DNA of 64,000 nucleotides from Mycolicibacterium wolinskyi (GCF_002101965.1 NZ_LQQA01000009.1:1-64000), one strand, 5' to 3'. Counted from the stretch's first letter, positions 50,058 through 59,258 are shown. Notes: a model not told the origin generated them from the letters alone. Program-made: numbers and translations.

Positions 50058-50813
50058 ATGACTGATTCACCACGCCGTGACGGGTCCGAACCGACCCAAC
50101 AGCTCGGTTCCGGCTATCCCGTGGACTATCCGGATCCGGCGTATGCGAACCAGCCGCCGTACAACGGCGTCTACCCCGCTGCGCCGAATACCACCCGTCA
50201 GCTCCCGTCGTACCCGCCCTACGGCTACGACCCGTACGCCACCGGTCAGTACGGCGCGGGGTATCCGCCACCCGGTGAGCCGCCGCAGCAGCAGGAGCCC
50301 GACGGTCGCGAACCCCGCATGTGGTTGTGGGTGCTGGCCGCGCTCGCGGTACTGATCGTCGTCGGTTTGGTCATCGCCCTCGTGATCGCGAACGGTTCGC
50401 GGCAAGAGACCGTCGTCGCACCGCCGATCGCCCCGGAACCGAGCTTCAGCACCCCGAGCACCACTCCGCCGACGACGACATCGCGCGCCCCGCGGCCGAT
50501 ACCCGTCCCACCGCCCACCCCGCCCACCGGCACGACGACACCTGGAGCGACCGAGACGGTCACGTATGAGGTCGCCGGGGAAGGCCGGGCGATCAACATC
50601 ACCTACCTGGACACCGGCAACATGTTCCAGACGGAGTTCAACGTGTTGCTGCCCTGGAGCAAAACCGTCGAGCTCGCCGAGCCTGCCGGTGAAACCGCCA
50701 GTGTGAGCGTGCTCAACTTCGGCCCCGAGGTGTCGTGCACCGTTTCGGTCAACGGAGTCCAGACGCAGCATCGCACCGGGTCGGGCCTGACGATCTGCGT
50801 GGGCTCGGGCTAG
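50058..50813 (+). CDS. MmpS-like membrane protein with proline-rich N-terminus (Rv2507 type)
   Basis: A 251-residue protein: an N-terminal cytoplasmic Pro/Tyr/Gly-rich part (about 1-85, with GYPVDYPDPAYANQPPYNGV), one transmembrane helix (MWLWVLAALAVLIVVGLVIALVI), a Thr/Pro linker, then an MmpS-like beta domain (TVTYEVAGEGRAINITYLDTG, LLPWSKTVELAEP, SVSVLNFGPEVSCTVSVNGV). MmpS domains accompany lipid transporters, but no MmpL is adjacent. ATG 50058 has GAGG 6 nt upstream. Matches Rv2507 by order. Stop interlocks with the MFS gene's stop in CTAG. Confidence 0.78.
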   Translation: MTDSPRRDGSEPTQQLGSGYPVDYPDPAYANQPPYNGVYPAAPNTTRQLPSYPPYGYDPYATGQYGAGYPPPGEPPQQQEPDGREPRMWLWVLAALAVLIVVGLVIALVIANGSRQETVVAPPIAPEPSFSTPSTTPPTTTSRAPRPIPVPPPTPPTGTTTPGATETVTYEVAGEGRAINITYLDTGNMFQTEFNVLLPWSKTVELAEPAGETASVSVLNFGPEVSCTVSVNGVQTQHRTGSGLTICVGSG

Positions 50814-52114
50814 CGGGTACGGGATTCGACGCCCGCCCGGGCGGGCGTGCGCACCGCGAGCATGCCGGCCAAGCCCGCCACGAGCACCACGATGATGCCG
50901 CCCAAGCCGGCCCGGTCCGTGCCGAAGATGTCGATGAACATGAAGAACAGCCACGGCGCCAGGAACGACGCCGCGCGGCCCACGGTCGTGTAGAGACCGA
51001 ACGCCACGCCCTCTTTGCCTTCGACCGACATGCGCAACATCAGGTTACGCGCCGCGGACAGCGTCGGCCCGATGAACAGGCACAGCAGCAACCCGCACGC
51101 CCAGAAGGCCACCGGCCCGGACAGCGCCATCAGCGTGAGTCCCACCACGATCATGCTGACGAGCGATCCGACGATGACGGGTTTGGAACCCAGTCGATCG
51201 TCGAGTAGCCCGCCGGTGACCGCTCCGAGCGCCGCGATCACACAGGCACTGATCCCGAACAGCAGCACGTTCGCGTCCGAGATGCCGTAGACGTTGACGC
51301 CGACCACCGCACCGAAGGCGAACACACCGGCCAGCCCGTCGCGGAAAACCGCACTGGCGACCAGGTAATAGACCACGTGGCGGTCGCGCTCCCATTCCCC
51401 GCGGACCTCGGACCACAGCTTGCGGTAGGCGCCCAGGAACCCGACCCGTTCGGGTGGCCCCGCGTCGGTCACCCGCGGCACGACGATGAACAGCGGCAGC
51501 GCGAAAAAGGTGAACCACACCGCGACGAGCAACATGACCGCGCGGACGTTCTGCCCGTCCGCCACCGGGATGCCGAGCAGCCCGCGCGTGTCGCCGTCAC
51601 CGGCGATGAACCCGACGTAGGCCAGCAGCAACAGCACGACGCTGCCTGCGTAACCCAACGCCAGACCGAGCCCGGACACCCGCCCCGATGTCTCCGGGGT
51701 GGACAACTGCCTCAGCATCGCGTTGTAGGGCACGGTCGCCAGCTCGTTGCACGCCGCCGTGCACGCCAACAACACCAGTCCCGGCAGCAGATAACGGTGA
51801 TCGTCGCGGATCAGGCTCATCGCCGCCGTCAACACGACCGCGGCACCGGTCGTCACCGCGAGCACTCGGCGCCGCCGTAGCGGCGAGTCGACCCAGATTC
51901 CGGTGACAGGCGCCAGTAACGCGACGACGAGACCCGCGATCGTCATCGCCCGGCCCAGCCAGCTGGCCGGGGTCGTGTCTCCTGGCAGGTCGGCCCCCAC
52001 GGTCCCCGTCAGGTACACCGCGAACACGAACGTGATGACGACCGCGTTCAGGCCGGTCGCGCCGCAGTCCCACAATGCCCATGCGAGCACCCGCGCCCGG
52101 CCGGGGTTGGTCAT
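50810..52114 (-). CDS. MFS transporter (Atg22/UMF1-like)
   Basis: A 434-residue membrane transporter with 12 predicted helices in two bundles. The start VLAWALWDCGATGLNAVVITFVF is the UMF1/Atg22-like signature; the loop WVDSPLRRRRVL after helix 2 equals the MFS loop motif (D-x-x-x-R-R). ATG 52114; GTG 52123 would add three residues. Substrate unknown; Atg22-like proteins export amino acids in yeast, but bacterial members are uncharacterised. Matches Rv2508c. Confidence 0.85.
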   Translation of the reverse strand: MTNPGRARVLAWALWDCGATGLNAVVITFVFAVYLTGTVGADLPGDTTPASWLGRAMTIAGLVVALLAPVTGIWVDSPLRRRRVLAVTTGAAVVLTAAMSLIRDDHRYLLPGLVLLACTAACNELATVPYNAMLRQLSTPETSGRVSGLGLALGYAGSVVLLLLAYVGFIAGDGDTRGLLGIPVADGQNVRAVMLLVAVWFTFFALPLFIVVPRVTDAGPPERVGFLGAYRKLWSEVRGEWERDRHVVYYLVASAVFRDGLAGVFAFGAVVGVNVYGISDANVLLFGISACVIAALGAVTGGLLDDRLGSKPVIVGSLVSMIVVGLTLMALSGPVAFWACGLLLCLFIGPTLSAARNLMLRMSVEGKEGVAFGLYTTVGRAASFLAPWLFFMFIDIFGTDRAGLGGIIVVLVAGLAGMLAVRTPARAGVESRTR

Positions 52115-52146
52115 GACCGCCACCCTATGGCTTCTACGATTGCGGG

Positions 52147-52953
52147 ATGCCAGTACCCGCTCCCAATCCGAACGCCCGTGCCGTGGTAACCGGCGCCTCG
52201 CAGAACATCGGCGAAGCGTTGGCCACCGAGCTCGCCGCCCGGGGTCACCACCTGATCGTCACCGCGCGGCGCGAGGATGTGCTGACCGCGCTGGCGCAGC
52301 GGCTCACCGAGCGCTACGGAGTCACCGTCGAGGTGCGCGCGGTCGACCTGGCCGACCCGACGGCCAGGACCGAACTGTGCGATGAGCTGTCGACGCGCGA
52401 GATCTCGATCCTGTGCGCGAACGCGGGCACCGCGACGTTCGGTGCGGTCAAAGACCTCGACCCGGCCGGTGAGAAGGCCCAGGTTCAGCTGAATGTCCTT
52501 GGCGTACATGACCTTGTCCTCGCGGTGTTACCCGGCATGGTGGCCCGCAAGGCCGGCGGCATCCTGATTTCCGGCTCGGCGGCGGGCAATTCGCCGATCC
52601 CCAACAACGCGACGTACGCCGCGTCCAAGGCCTTCGCCAACACGTTCAGCGAGTCGCTGCGCGGCGAGCTCAAGCGGGACGGCGTGCATGTCACGCTGCT
52701 CGCGCCGGGACCGGTTCGCGAGACGCTGCCCGACGCGTCCGAGCAGTCGCTCGTCGAGAAACTGATCCCGGACTTCCTGTGGATCTCGACCGAGTACACC
52801 GCGAAGCTGTCGCTGGATGGCTTGGAACAGAACAAGATGCGCGTGGTGCCCGGGGTGACGTCCAAGGCGATGTCGGTCGCCAGCGGCTATGCGCCGCGGG
52901 CCATCGTCACCCCCATCGTCGGCGCCGTCTACAAGAAGCTCGGCGGGGGCTAG
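52147..52953 (+). CDS. cmrA: Short-chain reductase, mycolate beta-ketoester reductase
   Basis: A 268-residue classical SDR: cofactor motif TGASQNIGEALA (about residue 15), CANAGTA (NAG motif), SGSAAGNS with the catalytic Ser, and YAASK with Y157 and K161. The M. smegmatis and M. tuberculosis (Rv2509) equivalents reduce the 3-oxo group of freshly condensed mycolates, the last step of mycolic-acid synthesis. Identity rests on gene order and family; the motif set is complete. It diverges from the MFS gene with 32 bp between start codons. Confidence 0.85.
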   Translation: MPVPAPNPNARAVVTGASQNIGEALATELAARGHHLIVTARREDVLTALAQRLTERYGVTVEVRAVDLADPTARTELCDELSTREISILCANAGTATFGAVKDLDPAGEKAQVQLNVLGVHDLVLAVLPGMVARKAGGILISGSAAGNSPIPNNATYAASKAFANTFSESLRGELKRDGVHVTLLAPGPVRETLPDASEQSLVEKLIPDFLWISTEYTAKLSLDGLEQNKMRVVPGVTSKAMSVASGYAPRAIVTPIVGAVYKKLGGG

Positions 52954-52964
52954 TTCTATTTCGC

Positions 52965-53021
52965 CGGAACTGCATTCCCGGTCGTCAAACGTCAGCTTCA
53001 ACGACCGGGAATGCAGTTCCG
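52965..53021. terminator. 21-bp perfect inverted repeat between convergent genes
   Basis: Arms 52965-52985 and 53001-53021 pair perfectly; loop 15 nt. Located between cmrA and the convergent HerA-like gene, it probably ends both transcripts. No U-tract. Confidence 0.75.
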
Positions 53022-53030
53022 CGGCAAGGG

Positions 53031-54608
53031 TCAGCGGCGACGGCGGCCCGTCCCGAAGATGCTGCGCGTGATCTCGCGGCCGATGACGGTGCCCGCCGAG
53101 CGCATCGCACTCTTGAACGCGGGGCTGGACATCATCTTGTCGAAGAAGCCAGGCTCCTCCGGCTGAGCCGGTGCCGGCATGGGTGCCACGTCACCGGATG
53201 CCTCGACACCGGCGAACCCGCCGGCGTCGCCACCCTCGGCGGGCGGCGGGGCCAGCTTGGCGGCCAGCCGTTCGTAGGCCGAATCCCGGTCGACGGTCTG
53301 GCCGTACGTGGCCTGCAGTGGGCTCGCCTTGGCCGCGGCCGTGATGGCCTCAGGCCCGATGGTGTCCATCAGCGAGCGCGGCGCCCGCATGCGGGTCCAG
53401 GCGACCGGCGTCGGCGCACCCTTCTCCGACAACACCGTGACGACGGCCTCACCGATGCCGAGCGACGTCAGCGCCTTCTCCAGGTCGTAGACATCGGTCT
53501 TGGGGTAGGTGCGCACCGTCTTGGTGAGTGCCTTCTGATCGTCAGGTGTGAAGGCGCGCAACGCGTGCTGGATCCGCGCCCCCAATTGCGACAGCACTTC
53601 GTTCGGCACATCGGTGGGCAACTGGGTGCAGAAGAACACCCCGACGCCCTTGGAGCGGATCAGCTTGACGGTCTGCTCCACCTGTTCGAGGAATGCCTTC
53701 GACGCGTCGTTGAACAACAGGTGGGCTTCGTCGAAGAAGAACACCAGCTTCGGCTTGTCGACGTCACCGACCTCGGGCAGCGTCGTGAACAGATCGGCCA
53801 GAACCCACATCAGGAACGTCGAGAACATCACCGGCCGCGCGGCCTGCGCACCGAGCTCAAGCAGCGTGATGACGCCGCGGCCCTGCGCGTCCACGCGCAG
53901 CAGATCCTTCGGTTCCAGTTCTGGCTCACCGAAGAACGTGTCGGCGCCCTCGGCTTCGAGGTTGACGAGCGCGCGCAGGATGACGCCGGCGGTCGTCGTC
54001 GACACCGCGCCCAGTGCCTTGAGTTCGGGCTTGCCCTCGTCGCTGGTGAGGAACTGGATGACCGAGCGCAGATCCTTGATGTCGAGCAGCGGCAGGCCCT
54101 TCTGGTCCGCCCAGTGGAAGATCAGGCCCAGCGTTGATTCCTGGGTGGTGTTGAGCCCCAACACCTTTGACAGCAGAATCGGGCCGAAGCTGGTGATGGT
54201 GGCCCGCACCGGAACCCCGATCCCGCTGGTGCCAAGCGACAGGAACTCGACCGGGAACGCCGTCGGAGCCCAGCTGTCGCCGGTGTCTTTGGCGCGCTCA
54301 TCGATCTTCTCGTTGGTCTCCCCCGGCTTCGACAGGCCCGACAGGTCACCTTTGACGTCGGCCATCAACACCGGGACGCCCGCGGCCGACAGCTGCTCGG
54401 CGATCACCTGCAGGGACTTCGTCTTACCGGTACCGGTCGCGCCGGCGATCAGCCCGTGCCGGTTGACGGTGGCCAGCGGGATGCGCACCTGGGCGGCCGG
54501 GTCGGCGACTCCGTCGACGAGTACAGTGCCCAGTTCCAGTGCCTGGCCTTCGACCGCGTAGCCGGCAGCGATCTGCTGCGCGGGGTTTGCTGTCGATTCG
54601 GTCGTCAT
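53031..54608 (-). CDS. HerA-like ATPase (DUF853)
   Basis: A 525-residue P-loop ATPase of the HerA/DUF853 group. Walker A is [14 protein letters not shown], Walker [14 protein letters not shown], sensor region [40 protein letters not shown]-terminal part contains an Ala/Pro/Gly spacer and a basic end ([11 protein letters not shown]). ATG 54608 with GGGAGG upstream gives [14 protein letters not shown]. Usually proposed as a DNA-translocating helicase, actual role unknown. Divergent from orn, as in Rv2510c/Rv2511. Confidence 0.88.
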   Translation of the reverse strand: MTTESTANPAQQIAAGYAVEGQALELGTVLVDGVADPAAQVRIPLATVNRHGLIAGATGTGKTKSLQVIAEQLSAAGVPVLMADVKGDLSGLSKPGETNEKIDERAKDTGDSWAPTAFPVEFLSLGTSGIGVPVRATITSFGPILLSKVLGLNTTQESTLGLIFHWADQKGLPLLDIKDLRSVIQFLTSDEGKPELKALGAVSTTTAGVILRALVNLEAEGADTFFGEPELEPKDLLRVDAQGRGVITLLELGAQAARPVMFSTFLMWVLADLFTTLPEVGDVDKPKLVFFFDEAHLLFNDASKAFLEQVEQTVKLIRSKGVGVFFCTQLPTDVPNEVLSQLGARIQHALRAFTPDDQKALTKTVRTYPKTDVYDLEKALTSLGIGEAVVTVLSEKGAPTPVAWTRMRAPRSLMDTIGPEAITAAAKASPLQATYGQTVDRDSAYERLAAKLAPPPAEGGDAGGFAGVEASGDVAPMPAPAQPEEPGFFDKMMSSPAFKSAMRSAGTVIGREITRSIFGTGRRRR

Positions 54609-54711
54609 GCCGCGTCCTCCCGTTTGCGCGATCAAGTCGGCATCTGACATTAGTCGTCAACCGGTGGGTATGGGCGGCTGGTTGGCGGGCGTGGGCATAC
54701 TGTGGATCTTC

Positions 54712-55359
54712 GTGCGAGACGAACTGGTATGGATCGACTGCGAGATGACGGGCCTTGACCTCAAGTCCGATCGTCTCATCGAGATCGCGGTGCTGGTCAC
54801 CGATGCGGATCTGAACATCCTCGGTGACGGCCTGGACGTAGTGATCCACACCGATGACGAGGCGCTGACCTCGATGATCGACGTCGTCAAGCAGATGCAC
54901 ACCCGATCCGGGCTGATCGAGGAAGTGCGGAAGTCGACCGTCGACCTCGCCACGGCCGAGGAGATGGTCCTCGACTACATCCGCGGCCACGTCAAACAAG
55001 CCAAGACCGCACCGCTGGCCGGCAACTCGATCGCGACCGACCGCGGGTTCATCGCCCGTGACATGGCCAAACTCGACGATTATCTGCACTACCGGATGAT
55101 CGACGTGAGCTCGATCAAGGAGCTGTGCCGGCGCTGGTACCCGCGCATCTACTTCGGCCAGCCCGAAAAAGGCCTCGCCCACCGCGCGCTCGCCGACATC
55201 CACGAATCGATCCGCGAACTGAAGTACTACCGCGCGACCGCGTTCGTCCCCCAGCCCGGGCCTTCTACCAGCGAAATCGCCGCGATCGCGAGCGAGCTCG
55301 GGCCACGGTCGGCCGACGCGACGACAACCGATTCGGCTGTAGAGCGTCCGAGCGGTTAG
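54712..55359 (+). CDS. orn: Oligoribonuclease
   Basis: A 215-residue DEDDh 3'-5' exoribonuclease that degrades nanoRNA and linear cyclic-di-nucleotide products. Catalytic D9 and E11 are in [11 protein letters not shown]; the conserved blocks [19 protein letters not shown] and [18 protein letters not shown] (H and D of DEDDh) follow. GTG 54712 gives exactly the 215-residue length of the M. tuberculosis enzyme; upstream starts would lengthen it by 35 residues. Confidence 0.93.
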   Translation: MRDELVWIDCEMTGLDLKSDRLIEIAVLVTDADLNILGDGLDVVIHTDDEALTSMIDVVKQMHTRSGLIEEVRKSTVDLATAEEMVLDYIRGHVKQAKTAPLAGNSIATDRGFIARDMAKLDDYLHYRMIDVSSIKELCRRWYPRIYFGQPEKGLAHRALADIHESIRELKYYRATAFVPQPGPSTSEIAAIASELGPRSADATTTDSAVERPSG

Positions 55360-55400
55360 TATCTACGACGCTGCTTGTGCCGATAGGCTTGGCAGCGATG

Positions 55401-55473
55401 GTGGCTGTAGTTCAGTTGGTAGAGCACCAGGTTGTGATCCTGGCTGTCGCGGGTTCGAGTCCCGTCAGCCACC
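55401..55473 (+). tRNA. tRNA-His (GTG)
   Basis: Cloverleaf with acceptor GTGGCTG/CAGCCAC, anticodon loop TTGTGAT and GGTTCGAGTC T-loop. The base before (G at 55400) can pair with C73 as the G-1 typical of tRNA-His. CCA not encoded. Confidence 0.95.
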
Positions 55474-55478
55474 CCAAT

Positions 55479-55513
55479 AGGTGGGGGCCGTTTTCGGCCC
55501 CCACCTTTGTTTT
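55479..55513 (+). terminator. Intrinsic terminator of tRNA-His
   Basis: A 12-bp perfect stem (55479-55490 with 55495-55506) with loop TTTT, followed by TTTGTTTT. Clear rho-independent terminator. Confidence 0.93.
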
Positions 55514-55605
55514 GGTCCGGTCAACGGGTTCCGCTCATGCGCTTGCCACATAGCGCGGCACCTGTGTGATTGCATCCGTACTTTCGGGTGCGATGACAGA
55601 CAGTG

Positions 55606-56103
55606 CTACAGCGGGTCGCCGTATTGGCGAGGTTCGTTTGTGACAGGCCCTTGCCCAGGCGGCTCGGACTCCACGGCCGTATCTCCTGCCGACGGTGAAT
55701 GACGATAGCCATCGGGAATATCTGACGGGTGCTCTACAAGGTCCTCGCTTAGGTCCCCCGACCAGCGGATGACGTCTGGCTCTCCAGGCTGACGAGAGAA
55801 ACGACCCGGCCAATTCTCCTCGAAATCCAACAGGTAGTAGTAGAGCACTGCCTCATCCAGATCGGTCCATGGACCGAGGTCGACGATCGACTCCCTGGTG
55901 TCACGTGTCAATCCCCACGTGATGTCGGACGGCGGAGCGCTGTACACCACGTAGAACATCGCCCCCTCGGTCCAAGCGTGCGAGACAAGAACCGTCTGCT
56001 GTTCGTGCTTCTGGTTCTCAGAGTCGATGCGGCGCAACAAGTTTCTCAGCACGTCGGCAGCGAACTCGCGCTCGGCGGGGGTGGCCTCAGTTGATCGGGA
56101 CAT
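55606..56103 (-). CDS. Acidic immunity-like protein of the T7SS cassette
   Basis: A 165-residue soluble protein, rich in Asp/Glu, with no signal peptide. Content: helix AEREFAADVLRNLLRRIDSEN, then strands TVLVSHAWTEGAMFYVVYSAP and ITWGLTRDT, a helix (DLDEAVLYYYLLDFEENW) and an acidic C-terminal tail. The acidic composition, cytosolic nature and position as the last gene behind an exported effector-like gene are those of immunity proteins of polymorphic toxins. ATG 56103 overlaps the upstream reading frame by 17 nt, so it is translationally coupled. No known immunity family recognised; function inferred. Confidence 0.55.
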   Translation of the reverse strand: MSRSTEATPAEREFAADVLRNLLRRIDSENQKHEQQTVLVSHAWTEGAMFYVVYSAPPSDITWGLTRDTRESIVDLGPWTDLDEAVLYYYLLDFEENWPGRFSRQPGEPDVIRWSGDLSEDLVEHPSDIPDGYRHSPSAGDTAVESEPPGQGPVTNEPRQYGDPL

Positions 56104-56398
56104 TGTTGTTCACCCACGGCGGTGTCAGCGTCCAGCCCGGTTGCACTTCCACGACTCCGCTCCCGCCCGCAAGCGGATACATCGTGATCACACCTTTCTG
56201 TCCGCCATCTGGTACCACAGGATTTCCTTCGCTGCTGTTCACGACGATTCTTATCGTCACGCTCTCACCGGTGTCCTGACAGTCGATCATCCCGAAGGGA
56301 CCCTTCGTGCAATGGGCACGGTTGATCGGAACGTCGTAGACGAGGGTTCCGTTGTCGTTGCTCACTGGTCGGCTGTGTGAAATTAGGTCTTTGAACAC
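56087..56398 (-). CDS. C-terminal part of a WXG effector-like protein, behind an in-frame TAG
   Basis: 103 codons from GTG 56398 (VFKDLISHSRPVSNDNGTLVYD...). They lie in exactly the same frame as the preceding gene: between that gene's TAG (56432-56434) and this GTG the codons read AYWKHGIINPN with no other stop, so both are one 361-codon frame broken by one amber codon. The segment is beta-rich (ESVTIRIVVN, GVITMYPLAGGSGVVEV) and has two close Cys (HCTKGPFGMIDC). If translated alone it would need internal initiation, and no Shine-Dalgarno is seen. It would be the toxin or recognition tip of the protein. No known toxin family recognised. Confidence 0.5.
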   Translation of the reverse strand: MFKDLISHSRPVSNDNGTLVYDVPINRAHCTKGPFGMIDCQDTGESVTIRIVVNSSEGNPVVPDGGQKGVITMYPLAGGSGVVEVQPGWTLTPPWVNNNVPIN

Positions 56399-56431
56399 AT
56401 TAGGGTTGATGATGCCGTGCTTCCAGTACGC

Positions 56432-57172
56432 CTAATCCCAACCGAATCCCCTTCCCGTAACTGCGTCGTAGTAACCACGCCGCAGGACAACATGGTTGCC
56501 GTCAAGGTCGGTGGCGTCGGCGATCACGTCATACATCGGGTATGGCGGGGAGTTCAGTGGCGGATTCTCCCTGATTTCGTTATCCACGAGGTGAACTGCG
56601 CCGTCGCCGTCGTCTTCACCGTCGAACCGAATACCTTCGAGCTCAGCGGCTTTGGCCCGAAGGCGTCGGCCAACCAACTGGTCTGTGTTGGCAAGTTGCT
56701 CGGCGTTCCATCGAATGTTCTCGGCGTGCTCGGTGGCAACGGTCTGCCGGGCCGCCATGGTAGAGATCGTCATTCGCCGCGTGTCGGTCACCGAAAGATC
56801 GGCACCGACCCTGAACCCATCCGCCTCGGCTTCAGCGATCGCATCCAGCGCTTTGCGTTGTACGGCCCGGATATCGTGAGCACCGTCCTGTGCGATTCCC
56901 GCGGCCTCGCGCAGCACGACGTTTTGGCTTCGAACGACGCCGATATCAGAGGCAACGCGGTCCAACGCAGCGTCCTTGGCGTTGCCCTCCCAATCCGTGC
57001 CGCCCGGCGAAAGAATGTTCTGGCGGTGTTGCTCAAACACTTCCTCCGATTCGATCGCCCGCTGCCGCCAGCTCGATGCTGCACTATCAAGATCGGACGT
57101 GTTCCATTCTTCGATCTCTGTGCGAGAAGGAATTCCTTGAGAGGCAGAGCCGGCGGGCATGTTGACGATCAC
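56432..57172 (-). CDS. WXG-domain T7SS effector-like protein (N-terminal part, ends at TAG)
   Basis: A 246-residue protein. Residues about 17-130 are a long helical hairpin, ASSWRQRAIESEEVFEQHRQ, then a WXG motif in GGTDWEGNAKDAALDRV, and further helices (VLREAAGIAQDGAHDIRAVQ, ALDAIAEAEADGFRVG). From about 190 an acidic spacer (DGEDDGDGAVHLVDN) leads to YYDAVTGRGFGWD, then TAG. The layout is that of mycobacterial LXG/WXG-type exported toxins. Starts at GTG 57172, in a GTGA overlap with the small upstream gene; ATG 57160 is an alternative. The in-frame stop suggests inactivation, or a truncated product that still exists. No signal peptide. Confidence 0.65.
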   Translation of the reverse strand: MIVNMPAGSASQGIPSRTEIEEWNTSDLDSAASSWRQRAIESEEVFEQHRQNILSPGGTDWEGNAKDAALDRVASDIGVVRSQNVVLREAAGIAQDGAHDIRAVQRKALDAIAEAEADGFRVGADLSVTDTRRMTISTMAARQTVATEHAENIRWNAEQLANTDQLVGRRLRAKAAELEGIRFDGEDDGDGAVHLVDNEIRENPPLNSPPYPMYDVIADATDLDGNHVVLRRGYYDAVTGRGFGWD

Positions 57173-57444
57173 ACGGTTTTCGTGATGGCGTCAGCGCCGA
57201 CCTCGTCCGCGCTGTCGTAACTATCAGCACCTTCGCGCAGGTCGATGGCCTGCCCGGAAATCCACCTGATTTGGCGGCGTCGGACGGAGGCTACCGCTGC
57301 TTCGATAGCGGAGATACCAGCGCTGCTTGGTCGCACCGAGGTGTTTCGGTAGGTAGTGGCGGACGCTATCGTCGCTGCGTCGATCTCACTAGCGGCTGCC
57401 GCGATACGCAGACCATCAACGTTGACTTCGAGCTCGTTTGCCAT
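57169..57444 (-). CDS. EspC-like small T7SS-associated protein
   Basis: A 91-residue helical protein beginning MANELEVNVDGLRIAAAASEI, the pattern of EspC-like (DUF2580/T7SS_ESX_EspC) proteins, with a second helix AGISAIEAAVASVRRRQIRW. Near the C-terminus SYDSADEV contains the YxxxD secretion motif of type VII substrates. It overlaps the following WXG-domain gene by 4 nt, so the two are likely made together and form an exported pair. ATG 57444; an upstream in-frame start at 57465 has no better site. Confidence 0.7.
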   Translation of the reverse strand: MANELEVNVDGLRIAAAASEIDAATIASATTYRNTSVRPSSAGISAIEAAVASVRRRQIRWISGQAIDLREGADSYDSADEVGADAITKTV

Positions 57445-57649
57445 GCCAATCCCCCAACTGGCCACTCTTTGGACGGCAGCCTACCGGCATTTGCTGTGAA
57501 CATCCCTCCTCACGGCGTATCGACCGTCTCCTACCTCAACCGAAGACCGACAGCGCACTTGTTGTTTGCCAGGAACTAGTGCCGTGTCGACCGAATGCGT
57601 TGAAACGCCGCGAACTGATGGTCGTTCCACGATCAGGCACACTGACCCC

Positions 57650-58273
57650 ATGCCATACGACGTCCGGAGCCTGGCGCGTGCCGAACGCGATGCGTTCGCC
57701 GAACTATTGGCCGGGCTTTCGCCTGCGCAGTGGCAGTCCTCCACGCTCTGCGGCGGGTGGACCGTGCGGGACGTGGCCGCCCACACGATCGCCTACCTGG
57801 GGCAGAGTCTCCCTCGGCTGGTGCTGAACATGACCGTGTGCCGGGGCGACGTCGACAAGCTCAACGCCCGCGCCCTCGAGGCACTCTCTGATGTCGACCC
57901 CGCACGGCTCGTCGCGCTCATGCGAGACAGTGAGCCGTCCGGGGCGGGCGCGCTCTACGGCGGGCGGGTGGCGGTGATCGAATGCCTGGTCCACCAGCAA
58001 GACATCCGGCGTCCGCTCGGCCTCACCCGCACCATCCCGACCGACGCGCTGCGGACATCGCTGACCTACGCCCGGGTCAGTCCGGTGATCGGCGGAGCCC
58101 GGCGTACGCGGGGATTGCGGCTGATCACCACGGATGTCGATTGGGCCGGCGGACGCGGTGCCGAGATACGGGGATGCGGCGAGGCGCTGTTGCTGGCCAT
58201 GACGGGGCGGATCGCGGCGGTCGCCGACGAGTTGACCGGCGACGGCGTCGCCCGCCTGCAGCCCGAGCGTTGA
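57650..58273 (+). CDS. Maleylpyruvate isomerase-family (DinB-like) protein
   Basis: A 207-residue protein with an N-terminal MDMPI/DinB-like domain. The pattern GWTVRDVAAHTIAYL supplies the first metal His and CLVHQQDIRRPLGL the later His/Asp. Such proteins are mycothiol-dependent isomerases or uncharacterised relatives. ATG 57650 yields MPYDVRSLARAERD. Substrate unknown. Confidence 0.8.
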   Translation: MPYDVRSLARAERDAFAELLAGLSPAQWQSSTLCGGWTVRDVAAHTIAYLGQSLPRLVLNMTVCRGDVDKLNARALEALSDVDPARLVALMRDSEPSGAGALYGGRVAVIECLVHQQDIRRPLGLTRTIPTDALRTSLTYARVSPVIGGARRTRGLRLITTDVDWAGGRGAEIRGCGEALLLAMTGRIAAVADELTGDGVARLQPER

Positions 58274-58342
58274 AACCGACGTTATGGTCGAAATCCGTTG
58301 CGTAGACCGACCATTGCGTCGGCCTCGCACAGCGCTCCTCAA

Positions 58343-59113
58343 CTACGACGTCTCGGCCGACGGTTTCTTGATGCGCGGCGCGAGTTGCACGAATTCCGCG
58401 ACGACACTGGGATTTTCGTGCGCGCTCGTCACCAACGACACCAGCGTGTTGGCGACGTCGTCGAGTGCCGACATCCGCGCGGGCAGCTGGCCGTGCTCGA
58501 CCCACGATTCGAACAGCTGGGCCAGCAGGTCACGGTCGGCGCCGCGCAAAATCTCGGTGTCTTCGGTGGGTCCGATACCGACGCGCAGGATCGAGAGCTC
58601 GGGATGCTCGCTGCGCCACGAGTGCAGAATCTCGTCGAGCGCGGCCTTACTGGCGCTGTACGCGGCCACACCCGCTCGCGGACGGCCGACATCGTGACTC
58701 GAGGCGATCAGCACCACGCCGTTGTCGGTCAGGTGCGGCAGCGCGGCACGCAACACGTTGTTGGCGCCGACGGCGTTGACGCTGAACGCGTGCAGCCATG
58801 TCGCCACGTCGGTGTCCTCGATGTACGCGAACGGAACCACCGTGCTCGTGAACACCACCGCGTCCAGACCGCCGAGCGCGTCTGCGGCCGCGCCGACCAC
58901 CCGGTTGATGGCAGCGGCATCCTCGACGTCGAGTTCGAATGCCGAACCTCCGACAGCGTCGGCCAAAGACTTCAGCAGATCGATTCGACGCGCCGCCACC
59001 GCGACCTTGGCGCCGCGCTGAGCAGCACTCGTCGCCACCGCATGTCCGATACCCGACGAAGCCCCGATGACGAGGAGCCGCAATCCTGCGGCGTCGGTGC
59101 GTTGGCCGCTCAT
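58343..59113 (-). CDS. Short-chain dehydrogenase/reductase
   Basis: A 256-residue classical SDR: LLVIGASSGIGHAVATSAA (TGxxxGIG variant with Ile-Gly-Ala start), AVAARRIDLL, LDVED, ASSHDV with catalytic Ser and YSASKAALDEI with Tyr/Lys. The cofactor is probably NADP (AARR after strand 2). Start ATG 59113, with GGATCCAC before it but no strong ribosome site. Substrate unknown. Convergent with the DinB-like gene. Confidence 0.85.
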   Translation of the reverse strand: MSGQRTDAAGLRLLVIGASSGIGHAVATSAAQRGAKVAVAARRIDLLKSLADAVGGSAFELDVEDAAAINRVVGAAADALGGLDAVVFTSTVVPFAYIEDTDVATWLHAFSVNAVGANNVLRAALPHLTDNGVVLIASSHDVGRPRAGVAAYSASKAALDEILHSWRSEHPELSILRVGIGPTEDTEILRGADRDLLAQLFESWVEHGQLPARMSALDDVANTLVSLVTSAHENPSVVAEFVQLAPRIKKPSAETS

Positions 59114-59258
59114 TCTGGATCCACCTGCTTTCCATTTTCTCGTGAAAGTGTTAGGCCACCCTTCGTGCGTCGGACAGTACCGTGCGCGATGAGTTTCGGT
59201 CGCGTGGCGGGTCAGTACAGGGGAACGACAGTTGACTCCGCGGGATGAGGAGGTAGGG

